Assembly (NCBI GenBank): GCA_900752015.1
Contig: CAADTZ010000022.1
Coordinates: 1 to 31,019 of the forward strand
Length of the DNA stretch: 31,019 nt
Direction of reading: 5' to 3'
Source: an uncultured Collinsella sp.
Lineage (GTDB): Bacteria; Actinomycetota; Coriobacteriia; Coriobacteriales; Coriobacteriaceae
Positions 15,998-22,028 of this stretch are shown here, one piece after another. The notes beneath the pieces were generated by a model. It made no database searches and had not been told where the DNA came from. It worked only from the letters and a program-made list of their open reading frames with translations. The first letter of the stretch is position 1; every line of letters starts with the position of its first letter. The translations under genes and the position numbers were made by a program.

Positions 15998-17338
15998 GTG
16001 AAGTCCCTCACCCCTTTTGCAAAGCGCTCAGCCCAGCTTGCCGCCGGCTTTGTCTGCGCTATCGCCCTTGCCGCTGGCGTGCCCACCGTCGCCGGCGCCC
16101 AAGTGCTCACGACCGACAATGTTTGCGGCAAAACCGCCGATGTGCGCGGTATCACGGCCGAAAACCTGCCCGATATCGATGCGACCAATGCCCTCGTCAT
16201 GGGCAAAGACGGCACCGTCTACTATGCCCGCGACGCCGATGAGCAGGTCAAGATTGCCTCGATCACCAAGGTCATGACCGCAATCCTAACCGTCGAGAAT
16301 TGCAAGATGGACGAGAAGGTCACGGTGAGCAACGCCGCAGCCACCGTGGGCAATTCGACCGCCGGCTTGCTCGAAGGCGACAAGCTTACCGTGGAGCAGG
16401 CGCTGCGCGGCCTGATGATTCCCTCGGGCAACGACGCCGCCATCGTGCTCGCCGAATATGTGGGCAAGAAGATCGACCCTAAGACCAAAGACGCCGAGGC
16501 CACATTTGTGAAGGCCATGAACGAGCGCGCTAAGAAGCTCGGCTGCACCGGTACGCTTTTTGAAAACCCGCATGGTCTGGACTTTGATGAGTGGGCTGGC
16601 GATATGCACTCAACCGCACACGACGTAGCGCTGATGATGCAGGAGGCCATGAAAAACGACACGATCCGCGAGGTCGTAGCGAGCGAGGATTCCTGGATCG
16701 AGGTCACGGGCGCCGACGGCACCGACCATTCGCATTCCATGGACACGCATAACTATTTGCTGGGCCAAGATGGCAACATCGGCGGCAAGACCGGCACCAC
16801 CGACGACGCGGGCTATTGCTTTACGAGCGCCTACAACCGCGACGGCGACGAGATCTACACCGTCGTTTTGAACTCCACCACCACCGACCAGCGCTTTACC
16901 GATACCGCCGCCCTTGCCAATTGGTACTACGGTCACAAGGTGACGGTCGCGATCGCCAACACGCAGGAAAAGACCGCCAACGGCAACCCGCTTATGGCGC
17001 GCATTGGCCAAACCGACTGGACGGATAAGACGATCGACGCCACACTCGCCGATCCTACGGCGCAAGCGACCGTGTTTTCCCTTGCCGGCGAGGTGACCGA
17101 AAAGGTTAGCCACGACGATCTTTCGGGCACGGTGCATGTGGGCGACAAGGTGGGCAGCGTTACGCTCAAGCAGGACGGCACCAAGATCGCCGTCATGGAC
17201 CTGGTTGCCGACGAGGAAGGGGCAGGGCCGAATCCCATTGAGTGGCTCCTTGTGAAGCTCGACCGCCTGGGCCGCCGCATCGACAACCGCCCACTCACGG
17301 CAGAAAGCGAGACCGTCGCCAAGGCGCCCGAGATGTAA
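15998..17338 (+). CDS. dacA: DacA-like serine D-Ala-D-Ala carboxypeptidase (low-molecular-weight PBP)
   Basis: This secreted enzyme of about 446 residues trims the terminal D-Ala from peptidoglycan stem peptides (peptidase family S11). With the GTG start it has a signal peptide (basic N-terminus, hydrophobic core, cut near AGA-Q35). The catalytic motifs follow: SITK (Ser88, Lys91), SGN (143-145) and KTG (264-266). The C-terminal helix NPIEWLLVKLDRLGRRID is amphipathic, like the membrane anchor of PBP5. The GTG is preferred because the signal peptide begins there and the -10 box lies inside the longer reading. It is divergent from the VanR/VanS-like operon, so regulation by it is plausible. 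Confidence 0.9.
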   Translation: MKSLTPFAKRSAQLAAGFVCAIALAAGVPTVAGAQVLTTDNVCGKTADVRGITAENLPDIDATNALVMGKDGTVYYARDADEQVKIASITKVMTAILTVENCKMDEKVTVSNAAATVGNSTAGLLEGDKLTVEQALRGLMIPSGNDAAIVLAEYVGKKIDPKTKDAEATFVKAMNERAKKLGCTGTLFENPHGLDFDEWAGDMHSTAHDVALMMQEAMKNDTIREVVASEDSWIEVTGADGTDHSHSMDTHNYLLGQDGNIGGKTGTTDDAGYCFTSAYNRDGDEIYTVVLNSTTTDQRFTDTAALANWYYGHKVTVAIANTQEKTANGNPLMARIGQTDWTDKTIDATLADPTAQATVFSLAGEVTEKVSHDDLSGTVHVGDKVGSVTLKQDGTKIAVMDLVADEEGAGPNPIEWLLVKLDRLGRRIDNRPLTAESETVAKAPEM

Positions 17339-17362
17339 GATCGAAGAACAATACACTCGCTG

Positions 17363-17396
17363 AAAGGAGGCGTCCGAAAGGATGCCTCCTTTTTTT
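17363..17396 (+). terminator. Intrinsic terminator of the carboxypeptidase gene
   Basis: AAAGGAGGC (17363-17371), 12-nt loop, GCCTCCTTT (17384-17392), then continued T residues to 17396. It lies 24 nt past the stop. Confidence 0.9.
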
Positions 17397-17398
17397 GA

Positions 17399-17415
17399 GG
17401 GTTCGAATCCCCAGC
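17399..17415 (+). repeat. Inverted copy of the tRNA-Ser T-arm
   Basis: GGGTTCGAATCCCCAGC is an exact 17-nt inverted copy of tRNA-Ser sequence at 17481-17497 (T-arm plus start of the acceptor 3' strand). It sits between two terminators. The rest of a tRNA is absent, so it is a remnant or a captured fragment. Similar plus-strand T-arm-like stretches (GGTTCGAATCC) occur in the tRNA-Arg array at 20.2-21.3 kb. Confidence 0.7.
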
Positions 17416-17431
17416 GCCCTTTCTCGATAAT

Positions 17432-17457
17432 AAAAAAGGGCCCCCGATGGGACCCTT
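17432..17457 (-). terminator. Terminator of tRNA-Ser
   Basis: The minus strand reads AAGGGTCCC ATC GGGGGCCCTT followed by TTTT. It starts 14 nt after the CCA end. Confidence 0.8.
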
Positions 17458-17471
17458 CTTTAAAGTTAAAC

Positions 17472-17562
17472 TGGCGGAGAGCTGGGGATTCGAACCCCAG
17501 ATGCCCTTTTGGGGCATACTCGCTTAGCAGGCGAGCACCTTCGGCCTCTCGGTCAGCTCTCC
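17472..17562 (-). tRNA. tRNA-Ser(GCU)
   Basis: This is a class II tRNA with a long variable arm (TATGCCCCAAAAGGGCATC). The acceptor stem GGAGAGC pairs with GCTCTCC; the T-arm is CTGGGGTTCGAATCCCCAG. The anticodon loop CTGCTAA gives GCU, reading AGC and AGU serine codons. CCA is encoded at 17472-17474 (complement). The 5' end is at 17562. Confidence 0.96.
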
Positions 17563-17576
17563 GTAACAGCCGTTCT

Positions 17577-17605
17577 ATAGTAACCAAACAGCCAAGGATG
17601 GGCAA
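17577..17605 (-). promoter_or_regulatory. Promoter of tRNA-Ser
   Basis: Minus-strand -35 TTGCCC (17600-17605), 17-nt spacer, -10 TACTAT (17577-17582), 14 nt before the mature 5' end. Confidence 0.75.
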
Positions 17606-17654
17606 GAGGAAATTTTCTAATTGCCTAGCATCCTTTCCTCCTTGGAGGCTTCGC

Positions 17655-20096
17655 CTACCCCAGCGAGCGGTTGAAGGAGCCGAGCTCGTCGTTGCCCATG
17701 GTGCGCCACATTTGGAAGATGCAACCGCGTGCCAGGAAAAAGAAGCCGTTGTCGACCAGTTGAACAGCGGCATCTGCAAGCTGATTCGTCACGGCGGACA
17801 CTGGCGGCAGCTCGAGTCCAGCCTTGCGGATGGTCTCGACCGCTTCCTCGAACGTCGGAGGCTCGCTGACGCCCATCTCGTTCATAAGGCCCTGCATTTC
17901 TTCCAGCGCGCTGCTGCCCGATTCCTCACCGCGCGGCACCAGACGGTAACAAGCCAGCGCCAGGTCGAGCTGATCGCAATTCCAATAGGCAAACGCCAAG
18001 CGGTAGAACAGGTAGCCAATTGCAGAACGATCGCTGGCAATACGTAGGCCGTGGCGCGCCACCTCGATAATCTCGTCAAAGCGCTCCAGACGCGCAAGCA
18101 CGTTGATGAGCGCAAAGTGCGATTGCATGGACGAGCGCGCCAGATCGTAAAGATGGCGCACCTCGGGCAGTGCTCGTTCAAAGTCCTCTTGCTCGGCGTA
18201 AAAGCTGCAAATCTCGTGCTGGGCAAAGTACAGCGCATCGGGCGCACGAAGGATCCGCACCGAGCGGTCTTCTTCCAACACCGGTAGCACCATGCGCACC
18301 AGCTGGTTATCGCAAAACTGCGTTTGAACCGGACCTGTCGCCAAAAGCTCGGCGACGGCGCACTTAGCCTCCAACTCCTCGACAAGACGGGAAAAGCCTT
18401 CAAAAGCACCTGTACGGTCGACTTTTGCCTGCTCGCGCAATTCAACAACACGGGCCACGTATGGGTCGTCGTCCTCTTCCATGACCTCCAACTCGTCAGC
18501 CGTATCGGCAAGCAGCAGATTGCGCAGCGCCGGCGGCAGCGTGCGATGGTCATCACGCGGACGAGCATGAACCTCCGCAGGCTCAATCGTCTCCGGAGCG
18601 GTTGACTCATACGCCTCAAGCACACGCTTGCACGGCATATCGTCCATGTCCATGCTCTCAAGATCCTTGGCGACAGGCACGCAATCGGCCAGATAGGCCG
18701 CACGCCCAAAGAAATACGTTGCGACAACGCGCTCGCCCTGCTCACTGTCGGTAGCAGCAATCTGCACATAGCAGCGCGTGATGCAGGTGCCCGCGGCAAA
18801 ACACGCTGCCGCAAGCGTGAGTGCCACGCGCGCATCGTGCTCCGCGGCCCAGATCGCCCGCGTGTCCTCGTCCAGCTCGCGCCAGGCGTCATCCTGAGCG
18901 TCGTATTCACGTTGCGGCATGGCATCAACGACAGACTGCCCAAACCGAACGAGCATAATCCCCTCGGCAACGTTTGCCCGATAGGTATAGTCGAGCCGCG
19001 TGACCACGTTGAGCGCCTCAACGATTCGCGCAAAACGGGTGCGCACGTCCCACTCGCCGCCCGGCTGGCAAGCCACCGTACCCGGCTTGCCCCACGGGTT
19101 ATCGCTCGAAGCCGTATCGAGCAGTCGGGGAACATCGTTGGTCGTCTTGGCGATATGCCACGCATCAAAGAGCGCGCAGCCCTCAAGGCTCGGCGAGGAT
19201 GCCGTAGGGACCAATCCGGCCCCGATGCGCTCAAGGATGCCGGAGAGGCGGTTGAGACGGCACTCGATGGCGAGCAGCGTGTCAATCTCGTCCTGGTCCA
19301 GCAAGCTACGATCAAAATTGAGATAAAACAGCTTTGACCGGTCGATGCGCGCCAGGCTCATTTCGGACTTGGCGGCAATGGTGCGCAGACGGGGCAAGTC
19401 AATTTCGCTCATAAGGGTGGCGGCATAGCGCTCGATACCGCTCGGATTCTCGGCATGGTCAACGCGGTAAAGCAACGTCTCGATAGCATCGGGGAGCGGT
19501 GACGTGTTAAAGCCCAAAAACACCTCGACCGGCTCGGGCAACTTTACGAGCTTGATCTTGTCGACAACGTTTTGCATGTCCGCATCGAGACCGTCGACGC
19601 CCGCCGTGTTCGCAATAGCGCTTTCGGAGTTGGCAAATATCACGTAGCGCAGGAACATCGACGCCATGAACTCGCCGTAAGGAAGGGAGCGGGCCGAATT
19701 CCATGTCTCGTGATCGGACTGCTCGCGCATGGGGCCTTCGGGAGAGCCGATGACTCGCGCCCGGGAGCGCATCGTCCCATCGGTACCCCTGACTGCAATC
19801 TCACCGATGTTGGAATCGGACTCGTCAAGAATCAGCTGCATGTCGGGATCGTCGGGCAGCGATACTTCGTTAACGGGACGGTCCACCTTATAGGCCTCAC
19901 CCGAAACGCTCACGTAGCCCAAAAGCGACACATGGCTTTTGCCGACAAATTCGACGACATAGCATGATTCATGCGGGTCCTCGCCAAAGAGTTTCCAGAC
20001 CACGCCATATGAGCGCCCCGCAGGCTGCTCGGGCATCGCCGGAAAGCGCTTCTTGGGATCGAGAAACCTGAGCTTGTATGTCGGACGCTCTGCCAC
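17655..20096 (-). CDS. Large protein of unknown function with TPR-like C-terminal repeats
   Basis: This 813-residue acidic, soluble-looking protein has no signal peptide or clear membrane segment. I do not recognise the N-terminal 500 residues (begins MAERPTYKLRFLDPKKRF; small beta-rich stretch at about 25-110). From about residue 590 the sequence becomes helical with TPR-like pairs, such as EICSFYAEQEDFERALPEVRHLY, ALINVLARLERFDEIIEVAR and YRLAFAYWNCDQLDLALACY. An Asp/Glu-rich linker (EVMEEDDDPY) precedes it. The start is GTG at 20096, with AGGGTGA at a good distance. The gene stands alone between tRNA-Ser and the tRNA-Arg array. A scaffold or regulatory role is only a guess. Confidence 0.85.
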   Translation of the reverse strand: MAERPTYKLRFLDPKKRFPAMPEQPAGRSYGVVWKLFGEDPHESCYVVEFVGKSHVSLLGYVSVSGEAYKVDRPVNEVSLPDDPDMQLILDESDSNIGEIAVRGTDGTMRSRARVIGSPEGPMREQSDHETWNSARSLPYGEFMASMFLRYVIFANSESAIANTAGVDGLDADMQNVVDKIKLVKLPEPVEVFLGFNTSPLPDAIETLLYRVDHAENPSGIERYAATLMSEIDLPRLRTIAAKSEMSLARIDRSKLFYLNFDRSLLDQDEIDTLLAIECRLNRLSGILERIGAGLVPTASSPSLEGCALFDAWHIAKTTNDVPRLLDTASSDNPWGKPGTVACQPGGEWDVRTRFARIVEALNVVTRLDYTYRANVAEGIMLVRFGQSVVDAMPQREYDAQDDAWRELDEDTRAIWAAEHDARVALTLAAACFAAGTCITRCYVQIAATDSEQGERVVATYFFGRAAYLADCVPVAKDLESMDMDDMPCKRVLEAYESTAPETIEPAEVHARPRDDHRTLPPALRNLLLADTADELEVMEEDDDPYVARVVELREQAKVDRTGAFEGFSRLVEELEAKCAVAELLATGPVQTQFCDNQLVRMVLPVLEEDRSVRILRAPDALYFAQHEICSFYAEQEDFERALPEVRHLYDLARSSMQSHFALINVLARLERFDEIIEVARHGLRIASDRSAIGYLFYRLAFAYWNCDQLDLALACYRLVPRGEESGSSALEEMQGLMNEMGVSEPPTFEEAVETIRKAGLELPPVSAVTNQLADAAVQLVDNGFFFLARGCIFQMWRTMGNDELGSFNRSLG

Positions 20097-20198
20097 GAAG
20101 TATCACCCTGATCGGTCGCTTGAAGAGGGAGTGGTCACGGATGGGCCGCGACACCTACTCGAAATCTTACACGAGTCGACAGGAAATAGTCCGCTTTA

Positions 20199-20227
20199 CG
20201 CCCGCGCCTCGACCGAGGTTCGAATCC
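20199..20227 (+). repeat. Partial GC-rich palindromic unit (end fragment P1)
   Basis: CGCCCGCGCCTCGACCGAGG followed by TTCGAATCC. It matches the right end of the full repeat units at 20295, 20718 and 21147. The rest of the unit is missing; the sequence to its left is unrelated. Confidence 0.7.
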
Positions 20228-20242
20228 ATGCGGTGCTTACGT

Positions 20243-20271
20243 AAAAGAAAAGCCCCCGTTGCCGGGAGCTT
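20243..20271 (-). terminator. Terminator after the tRNA-Arg 3' fragment at 20282
   Basis: The minus strand reads AAGCTCCCGGCAACGGGGGCTT followed by TTCTTTTA. It is the same hairpin family as those after the intact tRNA-Arg genes. Confidence 0.75.
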
Positions 20272-20281
20272 CAATCTCAAA

Positions 20282-20300
20282 TGGTGCGGCTATAGGATTC
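20282..20300 (-). pseudogene. tRNA-Arg 3'-end fragment (1-nt deletion)
   Basis: The minus strand reads GAATCCTATA-GCCGCACCA. This equals the last 20 nt of tRNA-Arg(ACG) including CCA, but with one base lost from the acceptor. The rest of the tRNA is replaced by the GC-rich palindromic unit. Confidence 0.75.
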
Positions 20301-20416
20301 CGCGCATCCGCTGCGCGGATCCGCACCGGCTTCGCCCGCCTGCCGGCGTGCTCGCCCGCTCGCTAAAAACGCCCCGCGTTTTCTTGGCGCTCGCGCCTCG
20401 ACCGAGGTTCGAATCC
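20295..20416. repeat. GC-rich palindromic repeat unit U1
   Basis: This 122-bp unit begins GGATTC and ends GAATCC. It contains the nested hairpins GGATTCCGCGCA/TGCGCGGATCC, AACGCCCCGCGTT and CCTCGACCGAGG. It is about 90% identical by eye to units at 20718 and 21147. Its right end, GGTTCGAATCC, looks like a plus-strand tRNA T-arm. It lies between the tRNA-Arg terminator and a tRNA 3' fragment. Confidence 0.8.
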
Positions 20417-20431
20417 ATGCAGCGGCGACAT

Positions 20432-20460
20432 AAAAGAAAAGCCCCCGTTGCCGGAGGCTT
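20432..20460 (-). terminator. Terminator of tRNA-Arg copy 1
   Basis: The minus strand reads AAGCCTCCGGCAACGGGGGC followed by TTTTCTTTTA, shortly after the CCA end. Confidence 0.85.
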
Positions 20461-20470
20461 CAAGTTCAAT

Positions 20471-20547
20471 TGGTGCGGCGTATAGGATTCGAACCTATGA
20501 CGTTCTGATTCGTAGTCAGACCCTCTATCCAGCTGAGGTAACGCCGC
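20471..20547 (-). tRNA. tRNA-Arg(ACG), copy 1
   Basis: A 74-nt body plus encoded CCA. The acceptor GCGGCGT pairs with ACGCCGC; anticodon stem TCTGA/TCAGA with loop CTACGAA gives ACG (A34 presumably deaminated to I, reading CGU, CGC and CGA). The T-arm is ATAGGTTCGAATCCTAT. It is identical in the body to copies 2 and 3. Confidence 0.96.
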
Positions 20548-20559
20548 GACTTGTTGATT

Positions 20560-20588
20560 ATTATGCACATGGACTGAATAATCGTCAA
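20560..20588 (-). promoter_or_regulatory. Promoter of tRNA-Arg copy 1
   Basis: Minus-strand -35 TTGACG (20583-20588), 17-nt spacer, -10 CATAAT (20560-20565), 12 nt before the mature 5' end. Confidence 0.85.
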
Positions 20589-20667
20589 GCGTTTTTCAAA
20601 AAAAGTTATTGAATTTGATTTTTACTCATTTTAATCACTTGATGCGATCTTCGACGCATCGCGATAT

Positions 20668-20693
20668 AAAAAAGCCCCCGTTTCCGGAGGCTT
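20668..20693 (-). terminator. Terminator after the tRNA-Arg 3' fragment at 20704
   Basis: The minus strand reads AAGCCTCCGGAAACGGGGGC followed by TTTTTTAT. Confidence 0.8.
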
Positions 20694-20703
20694 AAAACTC
20701 AAT

Positions 20704-20723
20704 TGGTGCGGCGTATAGGATTC
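20704..20723 (-). pseudogene. tRNA-Arg 3'-end fragment
   Basis: GAATCCTATACGCCGCACCA on the minus strand, an exact copy of the 3' 20 nt of tRNA-Arg(ACG). It is joined directly to repeat unit U2 in place of the rest of the tRNA. Confidence 0.8.
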
Positions 20724-20839
20724 CGCGCATCCGCTGCACGGATCCGCACCGGCTTCGCCCGCCTGCCGGCGGACTCGCCCGCTCGCTAAAAACGCTCCGC
20801 GTTTTCTTAACGCTCGCGCCTCGAACGAGGTTCGAATCT
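20718..20839. repeat. GC-rich palindromic repeat unit U2
   Basis: Same layout as U1. It carries AAAACGCTCCGCGTTTT and small substitutions (CGAACGAGG for CGACCGAGG; right end GAATCT). It lies between tRNA-Arg copy 2's terminator and a tRNA 3' fragment. Confidence 0.8.
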
Positions 20840-20854
20840 CCGCAATGCCCCCGT

Positions 20855-20884
20855 AAAGGAAAAGCCCCCGTTGCCGGAGGCTTA
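20855..20884 (-). terminator. Terminator of tRNA-Arg copy 2
   Basis: The minus strand reads AAGCCTCCGGCAACGGGGGC followed by TTTTCCTTTA. Confidence 0.85.
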
Positions 20885-20893
20885 AAACTCAGT

Positions 20894-20970
20894 TGGTGCG
20901 GCGTATAGGATTCGAACCTATGACGTTCTGATTCGTAGTCAGACCCTCTATCCAGCTGAGGTAACGCCGC
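20894..20970 (-). tRNA. tRNA-Arg(ACG), copy 2
   Basis: Same sequence as copy 1: acceptor GCGGCGT, anticodon ACG, encoded CCA at 20894-20896. Its 5' end is at 20970. Confidence 0.96.
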
Positions 20971-20982
20971 AACGCACGGATT

Positions 20983-21011
20983 ATTATGCACGTGACCCCT
21001 CGATGGGTCAA
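20983..21011 (-). promoter_or_regulatory. Promoter of tRNA-Arg copy 2
   Basis: Minus-strand -35 TTGACC (21006-21011), 17-nt spacer, -10 CATAAT (20983-20988). It shares ACGTGCATAATAATC-like sequence with the copy 1 promoter. Confidence 0.85.
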
Positions 21012-21048
21012 GCGACAATTTGGAAAAATTTTACGGAGTGCTGATTAA

Positions 21049-21079
21049 GACGCCCGCGCCTCGACTGAGGTTCGAATCC
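21049..21079 (+). repeat. Partial GC-rich palindromic unit (end fragment P2)
   Basis: GACGCCCGCGCCTCGACTGA followed by GGTTCGAATCC. It matches the right end of the full units; the remainder is absent. It adjoins the upstream side of the copy 2 promoter. Confidence 0.7.
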
Positions 21080-21093
21080 ATGCGGTGTTGCCA

Positions 21094-21123
21094 TAAAAGA
21101 AAAGCCCCGTTGCCGGAGGCTTT
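21094..21123 (-). terminator. Terminator after the tRNA-Arg 3' fragment at 21133
   Basis: The minus strand reads AAAGCCTCCGGCAACGGGGC followed by TTTTCTTTTA. Confidence 0.8.
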
Positions 21124-21132
21124 AAGTTCGAT

Positions 21133-21152
21133 TGGTGCGGCGTATAGGATTC
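21133..21152 (-). pseudogene. tRNA-Arg 3'-end fragment
   Basis: GAATCCTATACGCCGCACCA on the minus strand, an exact copy of the tRNA-Arg(ACG) 3' 20 nt. It is fused to repeat unit U3. Confidence 0.8.
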
Positions 21153-21268
21153 CGCGCATCCGCTGCGCGGATCCGCACCGGCTTCGCCCGCTTGCCGGCG
21201 CGCTCGCCCGCGGGCTAAAAACGCTCCGCGTTTTCTTGACGCCCGCGCCTCGACCGAGGTTCGAATCC
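21147..21268. repeat. GC-rich palindromic repeat unit U3
   Basis: A 122-bp unit with the same ends (GGATTC / GAATCC) and nested palindromes as U1 and U2. It lies between tRNA-Arg copy 3's terminator and a tRNA 3' fragment. Confidence 0.8.
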
Positions 21269-21282
21269 ATGCGGTGGCGGCA

Positions 21283-21313
21283 TAAAAGAAAAGCCCCCGT
21301 CGCCGGAGGCTTT
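21283..21313 (-). terminator. Terminator of tRNA-Arg copy 3
   Basis: The minus strand reads AAAGCCTCCGGCGACGGGGG followed by CTTTTCTTTTA. Confidence 0.85.
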
Positions 21314-21323
21314 CAATTTCAAT

Positions 21324-21400
21324 TGGTGCGGCGTATAGGATTCGAACCTATGACGTTCTGATTCGTAGTCAGACCCTCTATCCAGCTGAGGTAACGCCGC
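21324..21400 (-). tRNA. tRNA-Arg(ACG), copy 3
   Basis: Same sequence as copies 1 and 2, CCA encoded at 21324-21326, 5' end at 21400. All three copies have their own promoter and terminator. Confidence 0.96.
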
Positions 21401-21412
21401 AGCGCAAGACAT

Positions 21413-21441
21413 ATAAAACCACTTTAGCTTATTGGAGTCAA
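21413..21441 (-). promoter_or_regulatory. Promoter of tRNA-Arg copy 3
   Basis: Minus-strand -35 TTGACT (21436-21441), 17-nt spacer, -10 TTTTAT (21413-21418). The -10 is weaker than in the other two copies. Confidence 0.7.
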
Positions 21442-21477
21442 GCACAATCTCAAACTTTTTTGTGGAACGCAGTTTTG

Positions 21478-21855
21478 TCATGCTGCTCCGCATATACCGC
21501 CGTTCCCCGTACGATCGATTGGCTTTTCGATCACGTCAAACTTAGCATCAAGTTCCCTCAGGAGCGATCTCACCCGCTGGGCACAATCATAATCGGCAAA
21601 CGAGATGCTCAGCATGCGCGCGACCTGGTTGGAAGTCCCAACTCCATAGAAGTGCTCCAGCGCCACAAGCCCCTCGTGCGCCACAAACGTCTCGACCACA
21701 TGCGGCGACTCCTCGTAGCACCATTGCGTCAACGGTCCCTCGCTCGTCTGTCGAACCACCAGGCCGCCCATGCCAGACGGCTCACACGTTACAAGCAGGT
21801 ACTCCCCGCCCTCGTCGCTCTCAAACAAAACCACCCGATCATCAAACAGCTCCAT
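21478..21855 (-). CDS. Small protein of unknown function, possibly SOS-regulated
   Basis: This 125-residue soluble, acidic protein begins MELFDDRVVLFESDEGGEYLLVTCEP. I do not recognise a family. The N-terminal half looks like a small beta-sheet. The middle has YGVGTSNQVARMLSISFADYD and the end a helix RVRSLLRELDAKFDVIE, followed by a Gly-rich tail. There is no signal peptide or membrane segment. AAAGGGGA lies 5 nt before the ATG. A LexA-like palindrome sits about 60 bp upstream inside a candidate promoter. It is transcribed toward the tRNA-Arg array, and its stop is 37 bp from the copy 3 promoter. Confidence 0.75.
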   Translation of the reverse strand: MELFDDRVVLFESDEGGEYLLVTCEPSGMGGLVVRQTSEGPLTQWCYEESPHVVETFVAHEGLVALEHFYGVGTSNQVARMLSISFADYDCAQRVRSLLRELDAKFDVIEKPIDRTGNGGICGAA

Positions 21856-21907
21856 CGCGTCCCCTTTCTCTCGCTCTTATTTAGCAAAAGCATAGCAGGT
21901 AGATGGC

Positions 21908-21936
21908 TGTATACAGAACAGTTGTTCGTGTGTTTT
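21908..21936 (-). promoter_or_regulatory. Candidate promoter containing a LexA-like (SOS) box
   Basis: The palindrome GAAC-AGTT-GTTC lies in AGAACAGTTGTTCG (21915-21928), 12 of 14 to the Gram-positive/actinobacterial consensus CGAACRNRYGTTYG. It fills the 17-nt spacer between AAAACA (21931-21936) and TATACA (21908-21913) on the minus strand. A repressor there would block transcription of the 125-residue protein gene. Confidence 0.45.
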
Positions 21937-21981
21937 CTATTGAGCTGTCCGCACAGCATGGTATGGACCTGCGCACGAAAT

Positions 21982-22006
21982 AGGGCGCCCCCGAAGGAGC
22001 GCCCTT
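21982..22006 (-). terminator. Terminator of serS
   Basis: The minus strand reads AAGGGCGCTCCTTCGGGGGC followed by GCCCTATTT. It is a GC-rich stem with a TTCG loop, 22 nt after the serS stop. Confidence 0.8.
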
Positions 22007-22028
22007 GCATATCCCCTATGCAGCTAGC

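Noticed and set aside
16610..17779. Minus-strand open frame across dacA and the tRNA-Ser gene
   Set aside because: Runs through a tRNA, two terminators and the antisense of dacA; not a gene.
20199..21400. CRISPR array
   Set aside because: Repeats are over 100 bp, spaced by tRNA genes and terminators, with no short unique spacers and no cas genes.
20290..21493. Several short frames over the tRNA-Arg array (e.g. containing RHRFESYTPHQL)
   Set aside because: They are translations of tRNA and palindromic repeat sequence, repeated because the DNA is repeated.
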